Shown here in pieces: positions 30,265 through 37,397 of a DNA stretch of 64,000 nucleotides (position 1 is its first letter; every line of letters begins with the position of its first letter). The stretch is taken from positions 175,780 to 239,779 of the forward strand of contig CALGUG010000008.1 in NCBI GenBank assembly GCA_937902315.1. Reading direction: 5' to 3'. The notes under the pieces were generated by a model. The model was not told the origin of the DNA and ran no database searches. It saw only the letters and a list, made by a program, of their open reading frames with translations. The DNA is from an uncultured Chloroflexales bacterium (GTDB lineage Bacteria > Chloroflexota > Chloroflexia > Chloroflexales > Chloroflexaceae). A program made the translations under genes and the position numbers.

Positions 30265-30744
30265 ATGGAAGTCGAATTGTGGATCTTAGGGCGTTTAGTG
30301 GTGGCGATCGTTTTGGGCGGCTTGATCGGATACGAGCGCGAAATGACTGGCAAAGAGGCGGGTTTGCGCACCCATATGCTGGTTGCACTTGGCTCGACCC
30401 TGTTCGTATCCTTTACCGATCTCTTTCTGCACGACGCCGCTCTGATCGCCCCGCCGCCGCCCGCAGGCAATCTACGTGTTCAGATCGAGCCGATCGCCAC
30501 AGTAGAGGCGATCGTAACCGGTATCAGCTTTTTAGGGGCTGGTATGATCTTTGTGAGCCAGCGAAATACTGAAGTCAAGGGCTTGACGACGGCCGCATCG
30601 ATCTGGGTCACGGCGGCGGTGGGCATCGCCATAGGTTTAGATCGCTATATTCTAGCAGTCGGCACAACCATCCTGATCGTAATGATCCTCTATGTGTTAA
30701 ATCGTATGTTGCATGTTTCGCCCAAAAAAGTGAGCCAAGAGTAG
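30265..30744 (+). CDS. MgtC/SapB-family membrane protein
   Basis: The 159-residue protein has the conserved MgtC N-terminal region: VVAIVLGGLIGYERE followed by GKEAGLRTHMLVALGSTLFV, then ISFLGAGMIFVSQRNTEVKGLTTAASIWVTAAVGIAIG. Four or five membrane helices are visible. It lacks the extra C-terminal domain of pathogen MgtC. Family members respond to low magnesium or modulate ATP synthase; which applies here is unknown. ATG 30265 is chosen because AAGGAG lies 9 nt before it. A longer frame from 30241 would place the ribosome site inside the gene. Confidence 0.9.
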   Translation: MEVELWILGRLVVAIVLGGLIGYEREMTGKEAGLRTHMLVALGSTLFVSFTDLFLHDAALIAPPPPAGNLRVQIEPIATVEAIVTGISFLGAGMIFVSQRNTEVKGLTTAASIWVTAAVGIAIGLDRYILAVGTTILIVMILYVLNRMLHVSPKKVSQE

Positions 30745-30865
30745 CGCTCTTGTTTTGTTAGATTGTTGCCAACTTGGCTTGATCTCTAGCTTTTGGCTTA
30801 GCTCGCTATACAAAGCTCGTAGGTTTGTTGGCTAAAAAGTGCCATCACTCAAAAGATCAGTATGT

Positions 30866-30940
30866 TATAATCTAGAGGCAACATATACGCCCCGACTGGC
30901 AGTTCCAGTTGGGGCGATCCTATATTCAATCAGGAGAGAC
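30866..30940 (+). promoter_or_regulatory. Promoter and hairpin leader of the amidotransferase-like pair
   Basis: TATAAT lies at 30866-30871 without a good -35 box. A 12-bp stem with one G-T pair (CGCCCCGACTGG with CCAGTTGGGGCG, about 30889-30917) forms in the leader just before the ribosome site CAGGAGAG. There is no T run, so it is not a simple terminator. Confidence 0.5.
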
Positions 30941-30941
30941 T

Positions 30942-31688
30942 ATGAAGCCTATCATTGGCATTCCCTGTGGTTCAACCAAAGATACTCCTTGGAGTCCACC
31001 CATGCACGGCCACCGTCAGACCTATATCGACGCGGTTGTGCAAGCAGGTGGCGTCCCCTTCCTCATCCCACTTGTCGATGATGAAGAAGTCTTGCGCACG
31101 CTCTACAATCAACTCGACGGACTGCTGCTAGCAGGCGGCGGCGACATCGCCCCATCCTACTATGGTGAAGAGCCGCACGAGAACCTAGGCAGCGTTGATG
31201 AACTACGCGACCGCGTCGAGATCCCGCTCACTCGCTGGGCGGTCGCCGACGGCAAACCCGTGTTGGGAATCTGCCGAGGCATTCAGATGCTCAATGTCGC
31301 TTTGGGCGGCACGCTCTATCAAGATATCGGCAGCCAACTGGCCAACACTTCCGATCACCGCGACTCGATGCACAAAGAGGACTGGAGCTATATGGCCCAC
31401 GGTCTCTCGATCGATCCCGAGTCGAAGCTGGCCAGCATGTTGGGCGTCACCGTCTTCCAGACCAACTCGCTTCACCACCAAGCGGTTAAAGACGTGGCCC
31501 CCGGCCTGCGCGCGGTTGGCTGGGCACCCGATGGCGTGATCGAAGCGCTCGAAGGCACCGGCGATCAGTTCATCGTGGGCGTTCAGTGCCACCCCGAAGC
31601 CTTGCAAGCCGAGACCGATCCGCGTTGGCGCGGCATGTTCCGAGCCTTCGTCGAAAGCTGCAAGCATCCTGAACCCGCTGTTGCATAA
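30942..31688 (+). CDS. Class-I glutamine amidotransferase-like hydrolase (peptidase C26), first of a pair
   Basis: The 248-residue protein has the C26 fold of gamma-glutamyl hydrolases such as PuuD. The nucleophile elbow GKPVLGICRGIQMLNVALGG gives Cys111, and the His/Glu part of the triad is in GVQCHPEAL. The N-terminal IIGIPCGSTKDTPWSP and LLLAGGGDIAPSYYGEEP are typical of the family. It would cleave gamma-glutamyl amides such as gamma-glutamyl-GABA. ATG 30942 follows CAGGAGAG. Ten bp separate it from its paralogue, so both are in one operon. Confidence 0.9.
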   Translation: MKPIIGIPCGSTKDTPWSPPMHGHRQTYIDAVVQAGGVPFLIPLVDDEEVLRTLYNQLDGLLLAGGGDIAPSYYGEEPHENLGSVDELRDRVEIPLTRWAVADGKPVLGICRGIQMLNVALGGTLYQDIGSQLANTSDHRDSMHKEDWSYMAHGLSIDPESKLASMLGVTVFQTNSLHHQAVKDVAPGLRAVGWAPDGVIEALEGTGDQFIVGVQCHPEALQAETDPRWRGMFRAFVESCKHPEPAVA

Positions 31689-31697
31689 GGCTTCGTT

Positions 31698-32426
31698 ATG
31701 GCACGTCCTGTTATTGGTATCCCCTGTATCACACTCGCCGATCAATGGTACGGCCCTACCAATGGCAACTTCAAGGCCTACCTTCAAGCGGTCGAATTCG
31801 CTGGCGGTATTCCGCTTCTGATCCATCTGAGCGACGATCAAGAAGTGCTGCGCTATCACTACCAGCTCTGCGACGGCATTCTTTTTGCAGGCGGCGATGA
31901 TCTGCACCCGAGCAGCTACGGCGAGACGGCTATTCCGCAGCTCGGCCAGACAGACCAAGCCAAAGATAGCACCGAGCTGCGTTTGGCAGCTTGGGCGCGC
32001 GAAGATCGCAAACCAGTCTTTGGAATCTGTCGCGGTATTCAGCTGCTCAATGTGGCTTTCGGCGGCACACTCTACCAAGATCTGCCCAGCCAGTTCCCCA
32101 GCGACTACAACCACCGCGACTCGGAAGATCGCGCAGAGTGGACCTACCTCGCCCACCCCATTCGTTTTGTCGAAGATTCGTGGCTAGCGCAGCAGCTCGG
32201 CAGCCACGAGATTGTGGTCAATACGCTCCACCATCAGGCCGTGAAGCGGCTGGCCGATGGGTTGCGGGTTGTTGCCAGCGCGCCCGACGGCGTGATCGAA
32301 GCGCTCGAAGGCACAGGAGAGCAGTTTGTGGCGGCGGTACAATGCCACCCCGAAACGCTCTGGCAAGAGGCCGACTTGCGTTGGCGTAAGGTCTTCGCGG
32401 GTTTTGTCGATCGCTGCCGCTCATAA
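31698..32426 (+). CDS. Class-I glutamine amidotransferase-like hydrolase (peptidase C26), second of a pair
   Basis: This 242-residue paralogue follows directly and keeps the catalytic residues: GICRGIQLLNVAFGGTLYQD (Cys at the same position, 111) and AVQCHPETLW. It differs most in the N-terminal third and in the loop after YNHRDSEDRAEWTYLAHPI, where the first copy has SDHRDSMHKEDWSYMAHGL. This loop may set substrate choice. Keeping two intact tandem copies suggests different gamma-glutamyl substrates or a heteromer. No polyamine pathway genes are adjacent. Confidence 0.9.
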   Translation: MARPVIGIPCITLADQWYGPTNGNFKAYLQAVEFAGGIPLLIHLSDDQEVLRYHYQLCDGILFAGGDDLHPSSYGETAIPQLGQTDQAKDSTELRLAAWAREDRKPVFGICRGIQLLNVAFGGTLYQDLPSQFPSDYNHRDSEDRAEWTYLAHPIRFVEDSWLAQQLGSHEIVVNTLHHQAVKRLADGLRVVASAPDGVIEALEGTGEQFVAAVQCHPETLWQEADLRWRKVFAGFVDRCRS

Positions 32427-32449
32427 CGCATACCGCATCGGCTACAGCT

Positions 32450-32489
32450 TTGTGAGAGGTTTCGGGCTTTGGCGCGAAATCTCTCACAA
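32450..32489 (+). terminator. Long hairpin after the amidotransferase-like pair
   Basis: TTGTGAGAGGTTTCG (32450-32464) pairs with CGAAATCTCTCACAA (32475-32489), a 15-bp stem with one G-T pair. It lacks a T run. A similar stem (GTTGTGAGAG/CTCTCACAAC) lies at 61.2 kb. Confidence 0.6.
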
Positions 32490-32529
32490 CAACAGCCGTG
32501 CACCACAGCGCAGTATCCTGCAATGAGCC

Positions 32530-32905
32530 AAGCAAGCGTTCGTTGCATTCCTCTAGCGGCGACAGCTTTACCCTCAAAAAGTTCCTAACCGCGTCCGCCT
32601 TCGGCTACCAAGTCATTAACCTCTCAAAGCGGGTGTCCCTCGCAGCGTGTGCTGCGACCTGCTAGCTGCGCGCAGCTAGCAGGCTCAAAGGCCGTACCTC
32701 ACTGCGTATACCCAATGCGCGAAAGCCCTGCACCTCACAACGCAGCACAGCGAAAGCCGAGAAGGCGATGTGTTCCCGCTGCCGAAGGCAGCTAGCGCCC
32801 TCGGGTTGGTGGGCAGGCCGTTAATAGCCGCAGGCGGACGCGCCAGCCGCCTTGTTTGGGGAAAGAGACCTTAACGCCAGAGTGCTTCAGCGACCAATAT
32901 GATGG
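32530..32905. repeat. Two facing element A copies around a 26-bp perfect palindrome
   Basis: A direct A copy (about 32530-32615, core at 32590-32607) and an inverted A copy (about 32800-32905, core at 32825-32841) flank a perfect 26-bp palindrome at 32658-32683 centred on GCGC, with the arm CTGCTAGCTGCG. No gene is supported. Confidence 0.65.
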
Positions 32906-32912
32906 AGATGAC

Positions 32913-32950
32913 AAAACACCCTCTACCAAGTGCGGTAGAGGGTGTTTTCA
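32913..32950 (-). terminator. Terminator of the VanW-family gene
   Basis: AAAACACCCTCTACC pairs with GGTAGAGGGTGTTTT around a six-nt loop, giving T runs on both strands. It lies just after the VanW stop. Confidence 0.92.
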
Positions 32951-32958
32951 GTTGCTGA

Positions 32959-35127
32959 TTATTCCTGAGGCTGCTCAGGTGCTGGTTGCTCCACTGGCGG
33001 CTGCTCGACCGGTGGCTGTTCCACTGGCGGCTGCTCTACCGGTGGCTGTTCGACCGGCGGCTGCTCTACCGGTGGCTGCTCTACCGGTGGCTGCTGACCC
33101 TCTGCAGGCGGCTGTTGACCATCTGCAGGCGGTTGCTGACCATCGGCGGGCGGCTCTTGGCCGTCTGCCGGCTGTTCCTGGGGTCGCGGAGTTTGGATCG
33201 GTTTACCGTCTGGGCCGAGCGAAGCTGGGTTGACCAAGAAGATATCGGGCCAAGCTTGGAACGACGAGCGGAAGAGCTCTGGCTCACGTTGCACGCCATT
33301 CTCGGTGATCAGACGATAGACTTCGACGACCATACCGCCACGAGCGGTGTCGGTCTGCTTGCGCGTACCGATCGGAATTTCCGGATCGGGAATGTAGCGC
33401 GGCTCGGTTGGAGCAGGGATGCGCTTTACAATCGACCATTCGATATCGACGGTACGATTGGGCTTGGTGCCATAGAGACGGATCTCGGCCAAGTGGCGCG
33501 AGTGATCGGCGCTCGCTTGGATCAGCATCCAGTTGCCGGTGTCGTTGACGAACTTGAAGTCCTGTACACCGGTATAGATGGTCGCATCCATACCTGGGCC
33601 GCTTGCATCAGGGTAAGCGTATTTGTCATACCAGCTGATGTAATAGCGATGCTCTTTCCATTCGGTGATGGGGAGACCGGCCCAGAAGGCGGCGCGATAC
33701 ATCGTGGTGCTGTCTTGACAGATACCGCCACCGAACTCAAGCTGAGTGCGGTTCTGAACAATCGCATAGCCTTCGACAAAACCATTGGCTTCGTCGATCT
33801 CACCAACGGCATCGTTGAACGAGAACTCTTCGCCCGGTGCGAGCAAGATATCGTCGAGCTTCTTCATGCCTACGGCGATGTTGGTAATGCGATAGGAAGC
33901 CGAGCCAGTGTAATCGCTGCGTCCAACCGAAATCAGCTCCTTAATGCCCAACTGGTGGAGCGTTTCGGGGCGAACCGGCGAATCGACCTCGGTGAAAGGC
34001 AGGGAGACCGAGCGATCGGAACCTCGCATGGCCGCCAGTACCAAGGGCAAAGCCGCTTCTTGATCAAGCTGATAGCCCTTCTTGCCCGGGCTGACGATCT
34101 TCAGATCGCCGTTGTTCCAGTCGACGCGCGGGTGAGTCGGTTTGGTTCCTGTCGTAGCTGCGATGGTAGCCAAACGCTGCTTGATCGGTTCTTCGTTGAT
34201 GTTGACCTTAATAGCGCCATCAACTTTTTCGACCTGAACCAATTCGATCAGCTCATCGACCGACCAGCTATAGGGTCTGCCTTCGACATCGATATACACA
34301 GGGGCGCGAATGATCTGTTCGATCTCGCGTTGCGCCTGAATCACATCGGCATCGGTCAAGCTCGGTTTTACTTCGCTTGTACGCAGACTGACCTCTTGCA
34401 GTTGAAGATCCTGCAAGGCTGCTGTCAGATCCAAGGTGGTGTCATCGAGCAAGAATTCGACACCCGTTTGAGCAGGTGACAGACCGAGCGAGGTGCCTTG
34501 GAAGATCAGCTCTGCATCGTGAGCAGGCTGTTCGATCTCGGAACCGATCTTCGCCAAGTAGGCGCGCATCGTGTTCTGATCGACCGTTACATGCAAAGGC
34601 AGTTCGATACCTTCGCGCCAGATCGCAGCTACATCCCACATATCTTGCAGGAAGCCATTGCCACGACCTGCTTCATAGGCAATCTGTACAGCTCGATCAA
34701 CATTCAGGCTAACACCCAGCTCACTTGCGGATGGATTCCAGGCCTTATCGCCATAGACGAGGGTTACTGGATGAGCAAGAAACGACTCATAATGGCTGGT
34801 GATCGCCGCTTTTGCATCTGCTTCCGACATCTGCCCAATGTCGATACCGCGTACCGAGATGTTGGGGTAGATTTTACCGGCAAACTGTTGATCTAGATAG
34901 TAGAGAATACCACTACCAACAGTTGCGAGCACTATAAGAGTGGCTGCAAGGATAAACCAAGGTTTAACATTGCGACCACCTGGAAGTCGACCATGTGTTT
35001 GGGGATCGGTGGACGAACCGTTAGAACGGCTATCGCTTACACCCCAATCAGACGCACCAGAAATCGGCTGAACAGCCATTATGGTATTTTCGGTTGCTCC
35101 TGCAAATTGTTCTTGTTTAACTGGCAC
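32959..35127 (-). CDS. VanW-family membrane-anchored wall protein with proline-rich tail
   Basis: The 722-residue protein has a cytoplasmic N-terminus (about 55 residues), one membrane helix (WFILAATLIVLATVGSGIL) and a large external part. Two peptidoglycan-binding-4-like regions (about 95-380) lead to the VanW domain: ISVGRSDYTGSASYRITNI, LAPGEEFSFNDAVGEI, QLEFGGGICQDSTTMYRAAF. The tail from about 650 is low-complexity: PADGQ-type units, then about seven PPVEQ units. The role is linked to cell wall or surface assembly, although VanW biochemistry is unsettled. Start GTG 35127 follows GGGAGG; an ATG 16 codons later is the alternative. The proline-rich tail is an unstable DNA repeat. Confidence 0.9.
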   Translation of the reverse strand: MPVKQEQFAGATENTIMAVQPISGASDWGVSDSRSNGSSTDPQTHGRLPGGRNVKPWFILAATLIVLATVGSGILYYLDQQFAGKIYPNISVRGIDIGQMSEADAKAAITSHYESFLAHPVTLVYGDKAWNPSASELGVSLNVDRAVQIAYEAGRGNGFLQDMWDVAAIWREGIELPLHVTVDQNTMRAYLAKIGSEIEQPAHDAELIFQGTSLGLSPAQTGVEFLLDDTTLDLTAALQDLQLQEVSLRTSEVKPSLTDADVIQAQREIEQIIRAPVYIDVEGRPYSWSVDELIELVQVEKVDGAIKVNINEEPIKQRLATIAATTGTKPTHPRVDWNNGDLKIVSPGKKGYQLDQEAALPLVLAAMRGSDRSVSLPFTEVDSPVRPETLHQLGIKELISVGRSDYTGSASYRITNIAVGMKKLDDILLAPGEEFSFNDAVGEIDEANGFVEGYAIVQNRTQLEFGGGICQDSTTMYRAAFWAGLPITEWKEHRYYISWYDKYAYPDASGPGMDATIYTGVQDFKFVNDTGNWMLIQASADHSRHLAEIRLYGTKPNRTVDIEWSIVKRIPAPTEPRYIPDPEIPIGTRKQTDTARGGMVVEVYRLITENGVQREPELFRSSFQAWPDIFLVNPASLGPDGKPIQTPRPQEQPADGQEPPADGQQPPADGQQPPAEGQQPPVEQPPVEQPPVEQPPVEQPPVEQPPVEQPPVEQPAPEQPQE
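32990..33175. repeat. Tandem 15-bp and 18-bp coding repeats in the VanW tail
   Basis: Units of 15 bp (GGCGGCTGCTCGACC and variants, 32997-33091) code for PPVEQ on the minus strand. They are followed by three or four 18-bp units coding for PADGQQ/E-P. Copies differ at third positions. Slippage could change the tail length. Confidence 0.85.
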
Positions 35128-35799
35128 GTATCCTCCCGGAGTGTGGTATGTTGGACAAACAATTGCGAACTTGAGTAGATATCGAAATGAAATACCTTAA
35201 CCACTATACCTGTAAAGCAAGCCTCTGTCAATGAATATTTTCTGAAAATTCCTCAAAAAACGATTAACAGACATATGTAAATAAACGCTTTGTAAAGCGG
35301 TTTTTAAATTATTTTGTAAATACAAATTAAGTTAGTTTTGAGGCGCTTTTCAAGATTGTGCATTTTGGGACAATCTTTAAGCTGTTGTCAGAAAACGTTA
35401 GGCCAGAGGAAAGGCTTAACACGTTCAGACCATCGATACGTGGTTGAACACATTTTACATCAATTATTCACCTCCAGACAAGGGATTTTTACATCAAATA
35501 AATTATACAGCTCTTGACAGAAATGATTATTAAAAATAGGTTAGAAGATGTTTTATTAGAAACTCTTTTTATATACCTTAAACAATGCCAAGCAATGCTT
35601 TATGACGGGCAACAATATCGCTTATCCATTGACACGGCTAAAACGATCTCGTATGATTAACGGCATGGAAAAATGAATAGGGAAGCTCTTCTCAAAGCAT
35701 CAATCTTTTTCATCGATCAACTACATTCAGCGAACCACGTGCCGTACCTGCCGCCCTCTACATCTTTCTCTTTACATTGCGTGTCTGCAAGGAGGCGAT
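35128..35799. other. AT-rich divergent intergenic region
   Basis: About 670 bp of AT-rich DNA between the VanW gene and the secreted repeat-protein gene. TTGACA (35514-35519) and TAGGTT (35537-35542), 17 bp apart, may be a promoter for the secreted-protein gene, but the leader would be about 250 nt. No gene or A-E repeat is seen. Confidence 0.45.
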
Positions 35800-36765
35800 A
35801 TGTCTTTGTTTAAACGGCGTTCGAGCTTGCTTGTTACAGTTTTGTGCGCCCTTATTAGCATTTCGGTTTTTGTGCCCGAGCTTAGTACCGCCCAGACGGT
35901 CAACACCCGCTACTTCCCCCAAACAGGCCATTATGCAAAAGGTGCATTCCTCTCGTTTTGGGAGCGCAACGGAGGCGTTCGTATTTTTGGTTTACCTATT
36001 ACTGAAGAATACTACCGTCGTTCCGACGGAAAAGTTATTCAATACTATGAACGAGCGCGTTTCGAATTACGGGTGGAAGGCAACCAAGCCTATATCGATC
36101 TCGGCTTACTGGGCCGCGAATTGACCGCTGGACGCAACTTTGGCACTATCGCCCCCATTCCGACCACCGCCAGCCAGCGCTACTTCCCCGAGACCGGCCA
36201 CAGCATTCGTGGCAGCTTCAAACAGTTTTGGGAAGCCAACGGCGGTTTAGCGATCTTCGGCTATCCGATCAGCGAAGAGATCAGCGAGCCGCTGAGCGAC
36301 GGTCAAGTCCACCGCATTCAATACTTCGAACGAGCGCGTTTTGAGCTGCATGGCTCGAGCATTCAGCTTGGCCTGATCGGTCGAAACTTCGCGCCCTGCG
36401 CCCTAACCGACCCGCTGCCAGCCAACGCCGCGCCCAATAGCCCGCTCGAAGAGCCGCGCGATAACAAACCTTGTACCTCGGATGCGGCCATGCGCGGGCG
36501 CGCCTACCCCAGCCCAAGCATGCCCGGCACTGTGCTCGGCTTTGAGGCCTATGGATACGCTGCCGGAGAGACCGTTAGCCTTTGGCTCAACCTGCCCGAT
36601 GGCAGCACGCGTGCCCTACCCTATCAAGCGATTGCAGGCAACGATGGCGGCGTATTGATCGGCTTCCGAACTGAAGAAAGCGACCCACTAGGATCTTGGA
36701 GCATCGTCGGTTACGGCAATAGCAGCAGACGCCACGTTGTTGCAACTTTTGAGCTACGGCGTTAA
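35800..36765 (+). CDS. Secreted protein with two FPxTGH...FW...IFG repeats and a C-terminal beta domain
   Basis: The 321-residue protein has a signal peptide (SSLLVTVLCALISISVFV, cleavage after STAQ). Two repeats follow: RYFPQTGHYAKGAFLSFW ... VRIFGLPITEEY ... IQYYERARFELR ... DLGLLGREL, and RYFPETGHSIRGSFKQFW ... LAIFGYPISEEI ... IQYFERARFELH ... QLGLIGRNF. The last 90 residues are a beta domain (LGFEAYGYAAGETVSLWL ... LGSWSIVGYGNSSRR) like that at the end of the 27.5-kb secreted protein. An AAGGAGG ribosome site precedes ATG 35800. This combines both domain types seen in the other secreted proteins of the window. The function is unknown. Confidence 0.82.
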   Translation: MSLFKRRSSLLVTVLCALISISVFVPELSTAQTVNTRYFPQTGHYAKGAFLSFWERNGGVRIFGLPITEEYYRRSDGKVIQYYERARFELRVEGNQAYIDLGLLGRELTAGRNFGTIAPIPTTASQRYFPETGHSIRGSFKQFWEANGGLAIFGYPISEEISEPLSDGQVHRIQYFERARFELHGSSIQLGLIGRNFAPCALTDPLPANAAPNSPLEEPRDNKPCTSDAAMRGRAYPSPSMPGTVLGFEAYGYAAGETVSLWLNLPDGSTRALPYQAIAGNDGGVLIGFRTEESDPLGSWSIVGYGNSSRRHVVATFELRR

Positions 36766-36973
36766 ATCGCTTTCTTAACAATACGTATTGGCACGCTTAT
36801 GGTTGCACCCTGAAAAGGCGACCTTCCTAGCCCTTGCCCAGAACTTTCCACCCGATCCACATACACAGGAGCGATTTGAAACCGAGCGTTTCGAATCGCT
36901 CCAAGTCTCCCAGATCCATTCGCAACAGCCCAGGGTTTTAGCTCTGACACAAAGCCATATGCTATAGGTGCTA

Positions 36974-37235
36974 GCAAATCCGTTTAATGACTTTGTGCTC
37001 TTGGAACGCAGAAAACAAAACCGGGGAAGAGAGACGAGTTCCATTCTGCCGAAGGCCAACATACAAAGTGATATGAAATCCGATTGAATTGTCGGCTTTG
37101 GGATGGCCTTTCGGCACACACAGATAGACGCCCCATTTGTTGGGCGGCATGTTGATAGCCGAAGGCGGACGCGCCAAGGAGCTGCTTTGTGGGGCAGAAC
37201 CTAACCGCAACAAGCTGAAGAAAATAAGCGGATTT
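36974..37235. repeat. Inverted B and inverted A elements sharing an end
   Basis: On the minus strand an A element begins CAAATCCGCTTATTTTC (about 37228), carries the core GCGTCCGCCTTCGGCTAT (37156-37173), and ends AATCGGATTTCATAT (about 37070-37084). The same end starts a B element whose core TTGGCCTTCGGCAGAAT lies at 37047-37063 and which ends AAACGGATTTGCTAG (about 36970-36985). This shows both elements, their common ends and their sharing of one end. Confidence 0.8.
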
Positions 37236-37352
37236 GTTATGAGCGCTTCAGAGAAGAAGGCGAGTCTGAAAGGTTTCGTAAAGCTATTTCAGTCTTTTGA
37301 ACGATTTTTAGCAAAAAAGCAGATATGATCGGCATATCCTGCATCCCCATGC

Positions 37353-37358
37353 TATAAT
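37353..37358 (+). promoter_or_regulatory. Probable -10 box of lon
   Basis: TATAAT lies 40 bp before the ATG at 37398. No good -35 box is seen at the usual spacing, which may indicate an activator or an extended -10 (TGC precedes it). Confidence 0.5.
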
Positions 37359-37397
37359 TCATCAGTAATAGAACGGCGTGACACATCATCATTGTGT

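Noticed and set aside
32990..33175. Possible CRISPR-like array
   Set aside because: Units are 15 and 18 bp without spacers and are in frame inside the VanW gene, so they are coding tandem repeats. No CRISPR array or cas gene was found in the window.
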